From contig JAIXPU010000061.1 in assembly GCA_027486075.1 (NCBI GenBank), forward strand, positions 1 to 13,254: a stretch of DNA of 13,254 nucleotides, given 5' to 3'. This stretch comes from Streptomycetaceae bacterium. GTDB lineage: Bacteria; Actinomycetota; Actinomycetes; Nanopelagicales; Nanopelagicaceae. The notes under the pieces are model-generated. The model searched no databases. It was not told where the DNA came from and saw nothing but the letters and a program-made list of their open reading frames with translations. A program made the translations under genes and the position numbers. This document shows, one piece after another, positions 8,001 through 13,254 of the stretch (position 1 is its first letter; each line of letters starts with the position of its first letter).

Positions 8001-8339
8001 GCCCACAATCGGTCCAGGCACAACTCGTGACAACACGCCAATAAAGTGAAGTCCAAAGGCATTGACTGCACCGAAACCAACCAGACTGGCTTTCTTGGCT
8101 GCGCGGCGAAAGATTCGCGATGAAGATTGCACAGAGCTAATGCGCATTACTTCATCGGTGAGTGTGATTGTCGCTTCAATTGCCCTTGGGTCTTTAAAGA
8201 GTCGAGCAACGCGCTTGCGGCTCGCCTTTTCGCGGCGATCGCGTAACTTCTCAGATTGAGCCATCAACTCTTTTGTCTGCGTAATGGCGGTAGCCGCAAG
8301 CGTGTCTAGCGCAGTATCAGTCTCAAAGATTGAGGGCAT
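5007..8339 (-). CDS. putA: Bifunctional proline dehydrogenase / P5C dehydrogenase
   Basis: Trifunctional-length PutA (1110 residues) without a DNA-binding ribbon-helix-helix domain. It oxidises proline to P5C with FAD and then glutamate semialdehyde to glutamate with NAD+. Residues about 130-430 form the PRODH barrel: KLSS (186-189), RLVKGANL with K294, MLEGMA (373-378) and the substrate-binding YLVRRLDEN with R413 and R414. Residues about 500-955 form the aldehyde dehydrogenase: VVPPWNFPYA (630-639), ILKPA with K658, ETSGKN with E731, GQKCSA with the catalytic C765, NEWFGP and FGGWKKS. Residues about 960-1110 are an extra C-terminal domain, as in type B PutA, ending GGPKPTCSGLSA. Nothing essential is missing. 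The protein should act at the inner face of the membrane, passing electrons to quinone. It is divergent from an Xaa-Pro aminopeptidase and lies directly upstream of the sugar-acid dehydratase. The start is the first ATG; a TAACCT box 6 nt before it supports this choice. Confidence 0.96.
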   Translation of the reverse strand: MPSIFETDTALDTLAATAITQTKELMAQSEKLRDRREKASRKRVARLFKDPRAIEATITLTDEVMRISSVQSSSRIFRRAAKKASLVGFGAVNAFGLHFIGVLSRVVPGPIVGVVHQRVRALSKDLILASESEKLSKHLAKRATKGISLNINVLGEAVLGDHEAEQRFQSILEMMRRPEVNYISVKLSSIVAQLIIIDVDGSIDRVSEKMRILYRGAQEHGVFVNLDMEEYRDLPMTVAAFMRVLDEAEFAAMKAGIVLQAYLPESHHFFGELVKWAKARYEKSGGTIKVRLVKGANLAMERAEAELHGWSAAPYRTKSDVDASYVRLVDAALRPEHAKAVRIGIASHNLFHMTWAIEVAKSRGVLEQIDIEMLEGMANAEALAVTRAGQPVLLYAPVTRKDDFAAAVAYLVRRLDENTSDENYLKAAFDIAKNPAKFADQEQRFLKSIAERHTITTETLRHVEHGQLTGLTFENEANADPTEPRFIASVEKAIKKVRGIKDQEIPLVINGKEIFTKEQEEGSDPSDNGKVWYHYSVGTAADVDNAVATAKNAQAKWSVLTIEERAEILFAAATVMQKATTETIAVMSRDAGKTVAEADPEVAEAIDFARFYATTAQNFGESTPLGTILVVPPWNFPYAIPIGGVCAALAAGNTVILKPAPETVATAWEIVSHLWAGGVPKDVLQFLPMRDDENGKYLITHPDIDGLILTGSFDTASLFTSWRPEINLMAETSGKNAVLITSCADIDAAVKDLVQSAFGHAGQKCSAASLAIVDTHIYNDPAFVRQLRDAVESLSVGAGWNFSTTVGPIIRAAESALNRALTQLDAGESWLVEPKQLDSAGLMWRPGVKLGVKSGSWSHRNEWFGPVLAVIEAPNFDTAINWQNETEFGLTAGIQSLDEKECEEWINRVEAGNLYVNRGITGAIVNRQPFGGWKKSAVGPNAKAGGLNYVNTLRNWPRVTNLEAAIYGVNTWWSKVGSQAIDRSGLLVEKNFQRYRHYLAPIVVVVDESTTQAEKSLIHYICEKTGAKTIFTTDLRDVNEKFARVRWLASSKPPVLEMLQQGISIDHRPVAQRGDIEAARWLIEQSVAITYHRYGNPNGGPKPTCSGLSA

Positions 8340-8351
8340 TTCGCAAGGTTA
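8340..8351 (-). promoter_or_regulatory. -10 box TAACCT for leaderless putA mRNA
   Basis: The complement of 8346-8351 is TAACCT, fitting TANNNT, followed by exactly 6 nt (TGCGAA) and the putA ATG. No Shine-Dalgarno sequence precedes the ATG. This is the same geometry as the lactonase promoter. TCTGCA 18 bp further upstream is a poor -35 candidate. Confidence 0.5.
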
Positions 8352-8378
8352 CCAATGGATATTGCCCTCTGCAGACCC

Positions 8379-8406
8379 TATAAATGTGAGATTGATAAGC
8401 GTAGGA
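8379..8406 (+). promoter_or_regulatory. -10-like TATAAAT and ribosome site for pepP
   Basis: TATAAAT at 8379-8385 resembles a -10 box that would start transcription near 8391. A Shine-Dalgarno AGGA follows at 8403-8406, 7 nt before the ATG at 8414. Unlike putA across the gap, this gene therefore appears to have a short 5' leader. No -35 at correct spacing is visible. Confidence 0.45.
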
Positions 8407-8413
8407 TTGAAAT

Positions 8414-9868
8414 ATGAATAACGAGAATGCAGATGTGACGACCGAGAAGCCAAAGCGCATCCACGATGAAGCGCCTTCCGACCTTTTTGCCAATTTCATG
8501 AAGTCAGGTTGGACGCCTTCAAACCTTGGGGATTTGCCGCCACTTGAAGTTGTTACTTATGCATTTACTCGTCGCCAAGTCTTATCAGAAGCGTTTAGGG
8601 GAATCAGACTTGTTCTGCCTGCTGGTGGCTACAAAGTTCGCGCCAACGATACTGATTACAACTATCGCCCACATAGCGCTTACGTGTACTACAGCGGAGT
8701 ACAAGGCGCCGATGCAACGGCCGAAGCAGTATTAGTTCTTGAACCATCTGGAGATTCTCACATTACCTATCTCTATATGAATCCTCGTTCTACACGTGAT
8801 ACCGATGCTTTCTATCGCGATGCCAAGTACGGAGAACTCTGGGTTGGCCGTCGCTTCACACTCGATGAAGCTAAAGCGCGCTACCAAATTGAGACTCGTC
8901 ACCTTTCAGAACTTGCAGGACTTCTTTCTGATAATAAAGAAACACTGACGCTTCGTTCAGTTGATCAATTAGTTGATAAGAGTGTAAAGACTCATGCACG
9001 TGAAGAAGAGTTCGCTACCTTTGTTTCAGAACAGAGACTCTGCAAAGATGAGTATGAAATCGCCGAGCTACAGGCAGCTGTTGATGCATCGGGGCTGGGC
9101 TTTAACGATGTTGTTGCTGCGATTCCTGCGGCGGTAGAGACTCCACGCGGTGAACGTGTATTGGATGCTGCCTTCTATGGTCGCGCCCGAATTCTTGGTA
9201 ACGATCTTGGTTACAACACCATTGTGGGCGCTGGCTCTCATGCCTGCGTGCTGCACTGGATTCGTAATGATGGCGATGTCCATCGCGGCGAACTTGTCCT
9301 CGTTGATGCTGGCGTTGAAATGCAATCTTTCTACACAGCAGATATCACTCGTACTCTGCCGGTAGATGGAAAGTTCTCACCTGCGCAGCGCGCGCTCTAT
9401 TTGTTGGTCTATGAATCACAACTAGCTGGCTTTGCAGCGATTAAGCCGGGCGTGCTCTTCTCAGAGATCAACAAGGCTTGCCAAGAGGTATTAGCTAAGG
9501 GCTTAGCCGATATGGGAGTTCTTACTGTTTCGGCTGAAGAATCACTGAAGCCTGAAGTTGGTCTGCATCGCCGTTGGACACTTCATGGAGTCAGCCACCA
9601 CTTAGGTCTTGATGTTCATGACTGTGCGCAAGCGCGTAAAGAGATGTATCTCGATTCACCTCTTCGTGAAGGCATGGTTCTGACTGTTGAACCTGGTCTC
9701 TATATCCAACCTGACGACGAACTCTTTGCTCCTGAATACCGTGGCATTGGAATTCGTATTGAAGATGACGTTGTCGTCACTGCTGATGGTTGCCGTAATT
9801 TAAGTGAAGATATTCCACGCCATCCGGATGATATTGAAAAGTGGATGAAACGAATCTTAGGACGCTAG
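8414..9868 (+). CDS. pepP: Xaa-Pro aminopeptidase (M24 family)
   Basis: Dinuclear metal aminopeptidase, 484 residues, that removes the N-terminal residue of peptides with proline in second position; cytoplasmic, with no signal peptide. An N-terminal creatinase-like domain (about 40-190) carries the family's NDTDYNYRPHSAYVYYSG stretch (78-95). The C-terminal pita-bread fold has all five metal ligands: D298 in VDAGVE, D310 in YTADITRT, H395 in HGVSHHLGLDVHD, E426 in TVEPGLY and E450 in GIRIEDD. Overall it resembles the Streptomyces PepP group, including a longer N-terminus than the E. coli enzyme. The start ATG has a ribosome site AGGA 7 nt upstream. It is divergent from putA, and the two make sense together: one frees proline-linked residues from peptides and the other burns proline. 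The end overlaps crcB1 on the opposite strand by 12 nt. Confidence 0.94.
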   Translation: MNNENADVTTEKPKRIHDEAPSDLFANFMKSGWTPSNLGDLPPLEVVTYAFTRRQVLSEAFRGIRLVLPAGGYKVRANDTDYNYRPHSAYVYYSGVQGADATAEAVLVLEPSGDSHITYLYMNPRSTRDTDAFYRDAKYGELWVGRRFTLDEAKARYQIETRHLSELAGLLSDNKETLTLRSVDQLVDKSVKTHAREEEFATFVSEQRLCKDEYEIAELQAAVDASGLGFNDVVAAIPAAVETPRGERVLDAAFYGRARILGNDLGYNTIVGAGSHACVLHWIRNDGDVHRGELVLVDAGVEMQSFYTADITRTLPVDGKFSPAQRALYLLVYESQLAGFAAIKPGVLFSEINKACQEVLAKGLADMGVLTVSAEESLKPEVGLHRRWTLHGVSHHLGLDVHDCAQARKEMYLDSPLREGMVLTVEPGLYIQPDDELFAPEYRGIGIRIEDDVVVTADGCRNLSEDIPRHPDDIEKWMKRILGR

Positions 9869-10195
9869 TAGATAGCCGCCGTAGGCTGCCAACAGACCAA
9901 CAGCAAGAGATGCAACCACATTGATAGCAACTACTTTGTAATGTTTTAGCTCGTAACCTAAGAAGATATCAATGATAAATGTTGACCATGTTGTAAATGC
10001 ACCCGCAAAGCCAATTGCAACGAAATCATGCCATTTCTCGGTAGAGCTATAACTCAAACCTATTAGAAACGAGCCTGCCACATTTACAACGAAGGTTCCG
10101 AAAGGCTTATCAGTAAATTTCCTGAAGTATTGATCGATGATAAATCTTGCCGGCGCACCGATGGCGGCCCCAATTATGATGAGGAAGGTATTCAT
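9857..10195 (-). CDS. crcB: CrcB/Fluc fluoride channel subunit 1
   Basis: Small four-helix membrane protein (112 residues) of the fluoride-specific channel family, which lets toxic fluoride leave the cytoplasm. Family signatures are GAAIGAPARF (9-18), PFGTFVVNVAGSFLIGL (31-47) with pore asparagine N38, and GFAGAFTTWSTF (62-73). Fluc channels are antiparallel dimers, and Gram-positive bacteria often encode two different subunits side by side, as here. In the pore Phe-box motif TTFSTF, the first Phe is replaced by Trp (W70) while the second (F73) is kept. The ATG overlaps the stop of the preceding crcB gene as ATGA, indicating translational coupling. The 3' end overlaps pepP by 12 nt in convergent orientation. 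No fluoride riboswitch was seen next to either gene. Confidence 0.9.
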   Translation of the reverse strand: MNTFLIIIGAAIGAPARFIIDQYFRKFTDKPFGTFVVNVAGSFLIGLSYSSTEKWHDFVAIGFAGAFTTWSTFIIDIFLGYELKHYKVVAINVVASLAVGLLAAYGGYLLAS

Positions 10196-10548
10196 CCACG
10201 CACCTTGATGAACCTTCGTGCAAACTTCAGCGCAAGAACAACCGTGATTAGCGATAAGAATAAGTTGAGAAAGAGGAAAACAAGGCCTGCTTCCCCTGGC
10301 GCTACCGCTTCATAAGTAACAGCTGAGAAGGTTGAAAGTCCTCCGCAATATCCAGGAAGGAGTAGGTAGCGCAGTTCAGTAATTCCGCGGCGCTCCATAA
10401 AGACCATCAAGACCATCGCCAGAGCCACAGCGATGAGATTCGCCGCCAGGGTGCCGAAACCAGTCGATGGAATTACAAGGGCAAGTGCATATCTAGTCAG
10501 AGTACCCAGTACGCCACCGACGGCAACTAGCGCTACCGCTTTCAGCGT
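10192..10548 (-). CDS. crcB: CrcB/Fluc fluoride channel subunit 2, probable ACG start
   Basis: Second Fluc subunit. Read only from its first conventional start (GTG, complement of 10426-10428) it would be 78 residues and lack the first helix. The frame is open upstream to a stop at 10570-10572, and the extra sequence is plainly CrcB: LKAVALVAVGGVLGTLTRYA then GFGTLAANLIA with the pore asparagine (N37). No ATG, GTG or TTG lies in this extension. The best start is ACG (complement of 10546-10548), which shares its A with the TAA of the preceding gene, exactly where the two junctions upstream in this cluster read TAATG. That gives 118 residues, the family's normal length. CTG at 10543-10545 is an alternative. 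The Phe-box motif reads STFSAV (72-77): first Phe kept, second replaced by Val. It overlaps crcB1 by ATGA. Confidence 0.85.
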   Translation of the reverse strand, partial: TLKAVALVAVGGVLGTLTRYALALVIPSTGFGTLAANLIAVALAMVLMVFMERRGITELRYLLLPGYCGGLSTFSAVTYEAVAPGEAGLVFLFLNLFLSLITVVLALKFARRFIKVRG

Positions 10549-10550
10549 TA
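10546..10550 (-). other. TAACG stop/start junction replacing TAATG
   Basis: The minus strand reads TAACG here: stop TAA of the YvlD-like gene, with its last A as the first base of an in-frame ACG opening crcB2. The junctions at 10890-10894 and 11648-11652 have the same geometry but read TAATG. It is either a genuine non-AUG start driven by translational coupling, or a T-to-C change (real or sequencing error) in an original ATG. Confidence 0.65.
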
Positions 10551-10892
10551 AACCAACTTCTTGCTGGATTTAAAGATAGTTGTAATCACGCTAATGATGA
10601 GGGATGCAAAGAGAGCGGCCCAGAATCCGTTAACTTCAAGCTTTTCACTCCAGCGCGCAGTTAGGGACAACATCGCAGCATTTACTACAAGGAGAAAGAG
10701 CCCAAAGGTGACGATTGAAACTGGGAAGGTGAGCACTTTGATGATTGATCCAAAGAAGCTGTTAATCAGACCAAAGAGAAGTGCCACCCACAAGTAAGTC
10801 GTTACGCCACCGGCGACAGTGATTCCAGGAACCACCAGCGTTGCAATCCACATTGAGAAGGCGAGGACCGCCCAGCGGATAAGCAAACTCAT
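10548..10892 (-). CDS. YvlD / phage-holin-4 family small membrane protein
   Basis: 114-residue integral membrane protein with four predicted helices (about 4-20, 30-51, 55-75, 88-107) and a basic C-terminus (KSSKKLV). The stretch LFGLINSFFGSIIKVLTFPV (39-58) followed by TFGLFLLVVNAAMLSLTA (62-79) is typical of the family named after phage holin superfamily IV and Bacillus YvlD. Despite the name, these are ordinary chromosomal proteins in many bacteria, and no phage or lysis gene is nearby; their function is largely unknown, with some members tied to envelope stress. The ATG overlaps the sdhB stop (TAATG) and the end abuts crcB2, so it is probably translated as part of the sdhAB-crcB transcript. 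Nothing in the sequence ties it to respiration or fluoride beyond this position. Confidence 0.85.
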   Translation of the reverse strand: MSLLIRWAVLAFSMWIATLVVPGITVAGGVTTYLWVALLFGLINSFFGSIIKVLTFPVSIVTFGLFLLVVNAAMLSLTARWSEKLEVNGFWAALFASLIISVITTIFKSSKKLV

Positions 10893-11650
10893 TAGTTGCG
10901 CTTTTCTCGCTTCAAGAGTCCAGCAAACATGCGCGCTGGGTCGTACTTAATATCAACAACGCGCTCCTTCATAGGAATGATTGCGTTATCGGTGATCTTG
11001 ATGTGCTCTGGGCAAACTTCAGTACAGCACTTTGTAATGTTACACATTCCAAGGCCGTGCTCTTCTTGTGCCTTGCGCTTACGGTTCTTCAAGGTATCAA
11101 GTGGGTGCATATCAAGTTCTGCGATGCGGATAAAGAATCGTGGGCCAGCAAATGACTTCTTATTCTCTTCATGATCGCGGATTACGTGACAGACATCCTG
11201 ACATAAGAAGCACTCAATGCACTTACGGAACTCTTGGCTGCGCTCAACGTCGATCTGCTCCATACGAGCCTCGCCAGGTGCAAGCTCTTTTGGATGCTCG
11301 TAGGCAGGGACTTCCATAGCTTTCTTGTAATTGAAAGATACGTCGGCGACGAGATCTTTAATAACTGGAAATGCGCGAAGTGGCGTCACAGTAATAGTTT
11401 CGTTCTCATCAAATGAAGCAACCTGCGTCATGCAGGCAAGACGTGGCTTTCCGTTGATTTCCATGGAACAAGAACCGCACTTACCAGCCTTGCAGTTCCA
11501 GCGGACAGCGAGATCGCCCATCTGCGTTGCTTGTACGCGGTGAATGACGTCGAGGACTACTTCGCCTTCGTTGACATCGACCTGAACATCTTTCAGGCCA
11601 CCATCAGTTGCGTCTCCTCGCCAGATGCGAAGATTAAGTTTGCGTGCCAT
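10892..11650 (-). CDS. sdhB: Succinate dehydrogenase/fumarate reductase iron-sulfur subunit
   Basis: Electron-transfer subunit of complex II, 252 residues, on the cytoplasmic face of the membrane. The N-terminal ferredoxin domain binds [2Fe-2S] through C53, C58, C61 (CKAGKCGSC) and C73. The C-terminal domain has C144, C147, C150 (CIECFLC) plus C213 for [4Fe-4S], and C154, C203 and C209 for [3Fe-4S]. The spacing matches E. coli SdhB; C208 is an additional cysteine beside the cluster ligand. The start RIWRGD and the run DLAVRWNCKAGKCGSC resemble the mycobacterial Sdh1-type subunit. The start ATG shares its A with the sdhA stop (TAATG), so the two are translationally coupled. All three clusters appear intact. 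Confidence 0.95.
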   Translation of the reverse strand: MARKLNLRIWRGDATDGGLKDVQVDVNEGEVVLDVIHRVQATQMGDLAVRWNCKAGKCGSCSMEINGKPRLACMTQVASFDENETITVTPLRAFPVIKDLVADVSFNYKKAMEVPAYEHPKELAPGEARMEQIDVERSQEFRKCIECFLCQDVCHVIRDHEENKKSFAGPRFFIRIAELDMHPLDTLKNRKRKAQEEHGLGMCNITKCCTEVCPEHIKITDNAIIPMKERVVDIKYDPARMFAGLLKREKRN

Positions 11651-13254
11651 TAGTTGGAACCGCCTTTCGCAATTTCCGCCGGTGTCATGTACTTCTCGAG
11701 TTCGTGTACATCAAAGAGATCGAAGAGCTCTTTAGGAATGACTGGCAAAGTCTGTGACTTGATATTGACCTTCTCGCCATCGAAAGATGCAATCTGATTG
11801 ATTTGGCGCCAATCTGGGTTCATACCTGGGAAATCATCGCGGGTATGGCCGCCACGTGACTCTTCACGAAGTAGCGCAGACTTTGCAGTTGATTCAGCGA
11901 CCAACAACATATTGTCTAGGTCAAATGCCAAGTGGAACCCTGGGTTGAACTTACGTCCACCAGCGACTGCAACGTTCTTGCTGCGAGCGCGAATGTCAGC
12001 AATCTTTGAGATTGCTTCCTCGATCTCAGTACGTGTGCGGATGATTCCGACCAAGTTATGTGTGACTTCTTGCAGCTCTGCGTGGAGTGAATATGAGTTC
12101 TCTCCACCTTGACGGCTAAATGGAGCCTCAATGCGAGCAGCTGCGGCTTTGATATTTGCATCAGAGACAGGGTTTGCACCGGCGCTCTTCACATATTCAG
12201 CAGCCCCTGCACCTGCGCGACGACCGAATACCAAAAGGTCTGTCAGTGAGTTTCCGCCGAGACGGTTTGAACCGTGCATTCCACCTGCTACTTCACCAGC
12301 TGCGAATAGTCCTGGGACTCCGATAGCTGCTGCAGTATCTGGCTCTACTTCAACGCCACCCATGACGTAGTGACATGTTGGGCCAACTTCCATAGCTTCT
12401 TTGGTGATATCTACGCCGGCTAGTTCATAGAACTGGTGCCACATAGATGGAAGGCGCTTTTTAATGACTTCAGCTGGAATTCGCTTAGAAACATCGAGGA
12501 ATACTCCGCCGTGTTCAGTACCGCGACCTGCTTTAACTTCAGAGTTAATCGCACGAGCAACTTCATCACGTGGAAGAAGCTCTGGTGGACGGCGGTTGTT
12601 GTCCTGATCTTCATACCAACGATCTGCTTCTGCTTCGTTATCTGCGTACTTATCCTTAAATACATCTGGGATGTACTTAAACATAAAGCGTTCGCCCTCT
12701 GAGTTGGTAAGGATTCCACCTTCACCACGAACAGATTCGGTAACGAGAATTCCGCGCACTGATGGTGGCCAGACCATTCCTGTTGGGTGGAATTGCAAGA
12801 ACTCCATATCAACAAGGTTTGCACCTGCCTTAAGAGCGAGCGCATGTCCATCTCCGGTGCCTTCCCAAGAGTTAGATGTAATCTTGAAAGTCTTGCCGAC
12901 TCCGCCAGTTGCAATGATTACTGCCGGTGCTTCAAAGAAAACTTCTTCGCCAGATTCACGCCAGTACCCGTAGGCACCTGCAATCTTGCCGTTCTCTTTC
13001 AAAATTTCTGTAATGGTGCACTCAGCAAAGACTTTGATTTTTGCTTCCATGTCGCCGAATTCGCGACCATCTGCCTGTTGCAGCGCAACAATTTTCTGCT
13101 GCATTGTGCGGATGATTTCAAGACCTGTACGGTCACCAACGTGAGCAAGGCGTGGATACTCGTGTCCACCGAAGTTACGTTGTGAAATCTTTCCTTCTTT
13201 AGTGCGATCAAAGAGCGCGCCCCAAGTTTCAAGTTCCCAGATGCGATCTGGCGC
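11650..13254 (-). CDS. sdhA: Succinate dehydrogenase flavoprotein subunit (N-terminus beyond right edge)
   Basis: FAD-bearing catalytic subunit of complex II, interconverting succinate and fumarate. The reading frame is open to the last base of the window (534 residues visible), and the ATG at 13102-13104 is internal: the codons upstream of it read WELETWGALFDRTKEGKISQ and GDRTGLEIIRT, classic SdhA sequence. Seen within the fragment are the active-site QFHPTGM (154-160), TESVRGEGG (172-180), the catalytic arginine in LLPRDEVAR (R229), the histidine in TCHYVMGG (H295) and HGSNRLGGNSL (327-337). About 100 N-terminal residues, including the nucleotide-binding loop and the FAD-linking histidine, lie outside. 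Mycobacterial Sdh1-type SdhA is about 640 residues, consistent with this. The membrane anchor SdhC is expected upstream, beyond the window. Its stop overlaps the sdhB start. Confidence 0.95.
   Translation of the reverse strand, partial: APDRIWELETWGALFDRTKEGKISQRNFGGHEYPRLAHVGDRTGLEIIRTMQQKIVALQQADGREFGDMEAKIKVFAECTITEILKENGKIAGAYGYWRESGEEVFFEAPAVIIATGGVGKTFKITSNSWEGTGDGHALALKAGANLVDMEFLQFHPTGMVWPPSVRGILVTESVRGEGGILTNSEGERFMFKYIPDVFKDKYADNEAEADRWYEDQDNNRRPPELLPRDEVARAINSEVKAGRGTEHGGVFLDVSKRIPAEVIKKRLPSMWHQFYELAGVDITKEAMEVGPTCHYVMGGVEVEPDTAAAIGVPGLFAAGEVAGGMHGSNRLGGNSLTDLLVFGRRAGAGAAEYVKSAGANPVSDANIKAAAARIEAPFSRQGGENSYSLHAELQEVTHNLVGIIRTRTEIEEAISKIADIRARSKNVAVAGGRKFNPGFHLAFDLDNMLLVAESTAKSALLREESRGGHTRDDFPGMNPDWRQINQIASFDGEKVNIKSQTLPVIPKELFDLFDVHELEKYMTPAEIAKGGSN

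Noticed and set aside
10548..10892. Prophage remnant, because of the phage-holin family name
   Set aside because: The family is a common chromosomal membrane protein, and no other phage gene, att site or composition change is present.
10549..10900. Fluoride (crcB) riboswitch ahead of the crcB pair
   Set aside because: The space upstream is fully coding (YvlD-like gene and sdhB), and no plausible riboswitch fold was recognised.
12420..12914. Minus-strand 164-residue frame inside sdhA
   Set aside because: Out-of-frame shadow; the overlapping frame encodes conserved SdhA motifs.

Overview
The window looks like a compact, gene-dense stretch of an actinobacterial chromosome. The likely source is a streamlined aquatic lineage such as the acI/Nanopelagicales group. 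This is inferred from moderate GC by eye, almost no intergenic DNA, repeatedly overlapping stop and start codons, -10-like TANNNT boxes 6-7 nt before ATG (leaderless style), a mycobacterial-type succinate dehydrogenase and a Streptomyces-like Xaa-Pro aminopeptidase. No insertion sequence, phage, CRISPR or defence gene was seen. No gene-free stretch exceeds 300 bases; the longest are the two divergent promoter gaps (about 75 bases each).

Layout, left to right. (1) Minus strand: the N-terminal half of L-ribulokinase (araB, runs off the left edge), a tRNA-Ser(GCU), and a secreted, membrane-anchored endonuclease/exonuclease/phosphatase-family protein. (2) A divergent promoter with two sets of short direct repeats, then a plus-strand SMP-30/gluconolactonase-family sugar lactonase. 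(3) Converging on it with overlapping stop codons, a minus-strand pair: full-length bifunctional PutA (proline to glutamate) followed 24 nt later by an IlvD/Edd-family sugar-acid dehydratase closest to L-arabinonate dehydratase. (4) A second divergent promoter, then a plus-strand Xaa-Pro aminopeptidase. (5) Converging on that with a 12-nt overlap, a tightly overlapped minus-strand cluster: sdhA (runs off the right edge), sdhB, a YvlD/phage-holin-4-family small membrane protein and two CrcB/Fluc fluoride channel subunits.

Functionally this is carbon and nitrogen catabolism feeding the TCA cycle. The aminopeptidase releases residues from proline-containing peptides, PutA converts proline to glutamate, and lactonase plus dehydratase resemble two consecutive steps of an oxidative pentose route ending at 2-oxoglutarate. 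AraB represents the phosphorylative route for the same kind of sugar, and SdhAB works downstream of 2-oxoglutarate. None of the protein families is new. The points most worth a second look are the crcB2 start (ACG where the two junctions upstream have ATG), complementary Phe-box changes in the two Fluc subunits, the putA-dehydratase pairing, and the repeats in the lactonase promoter.
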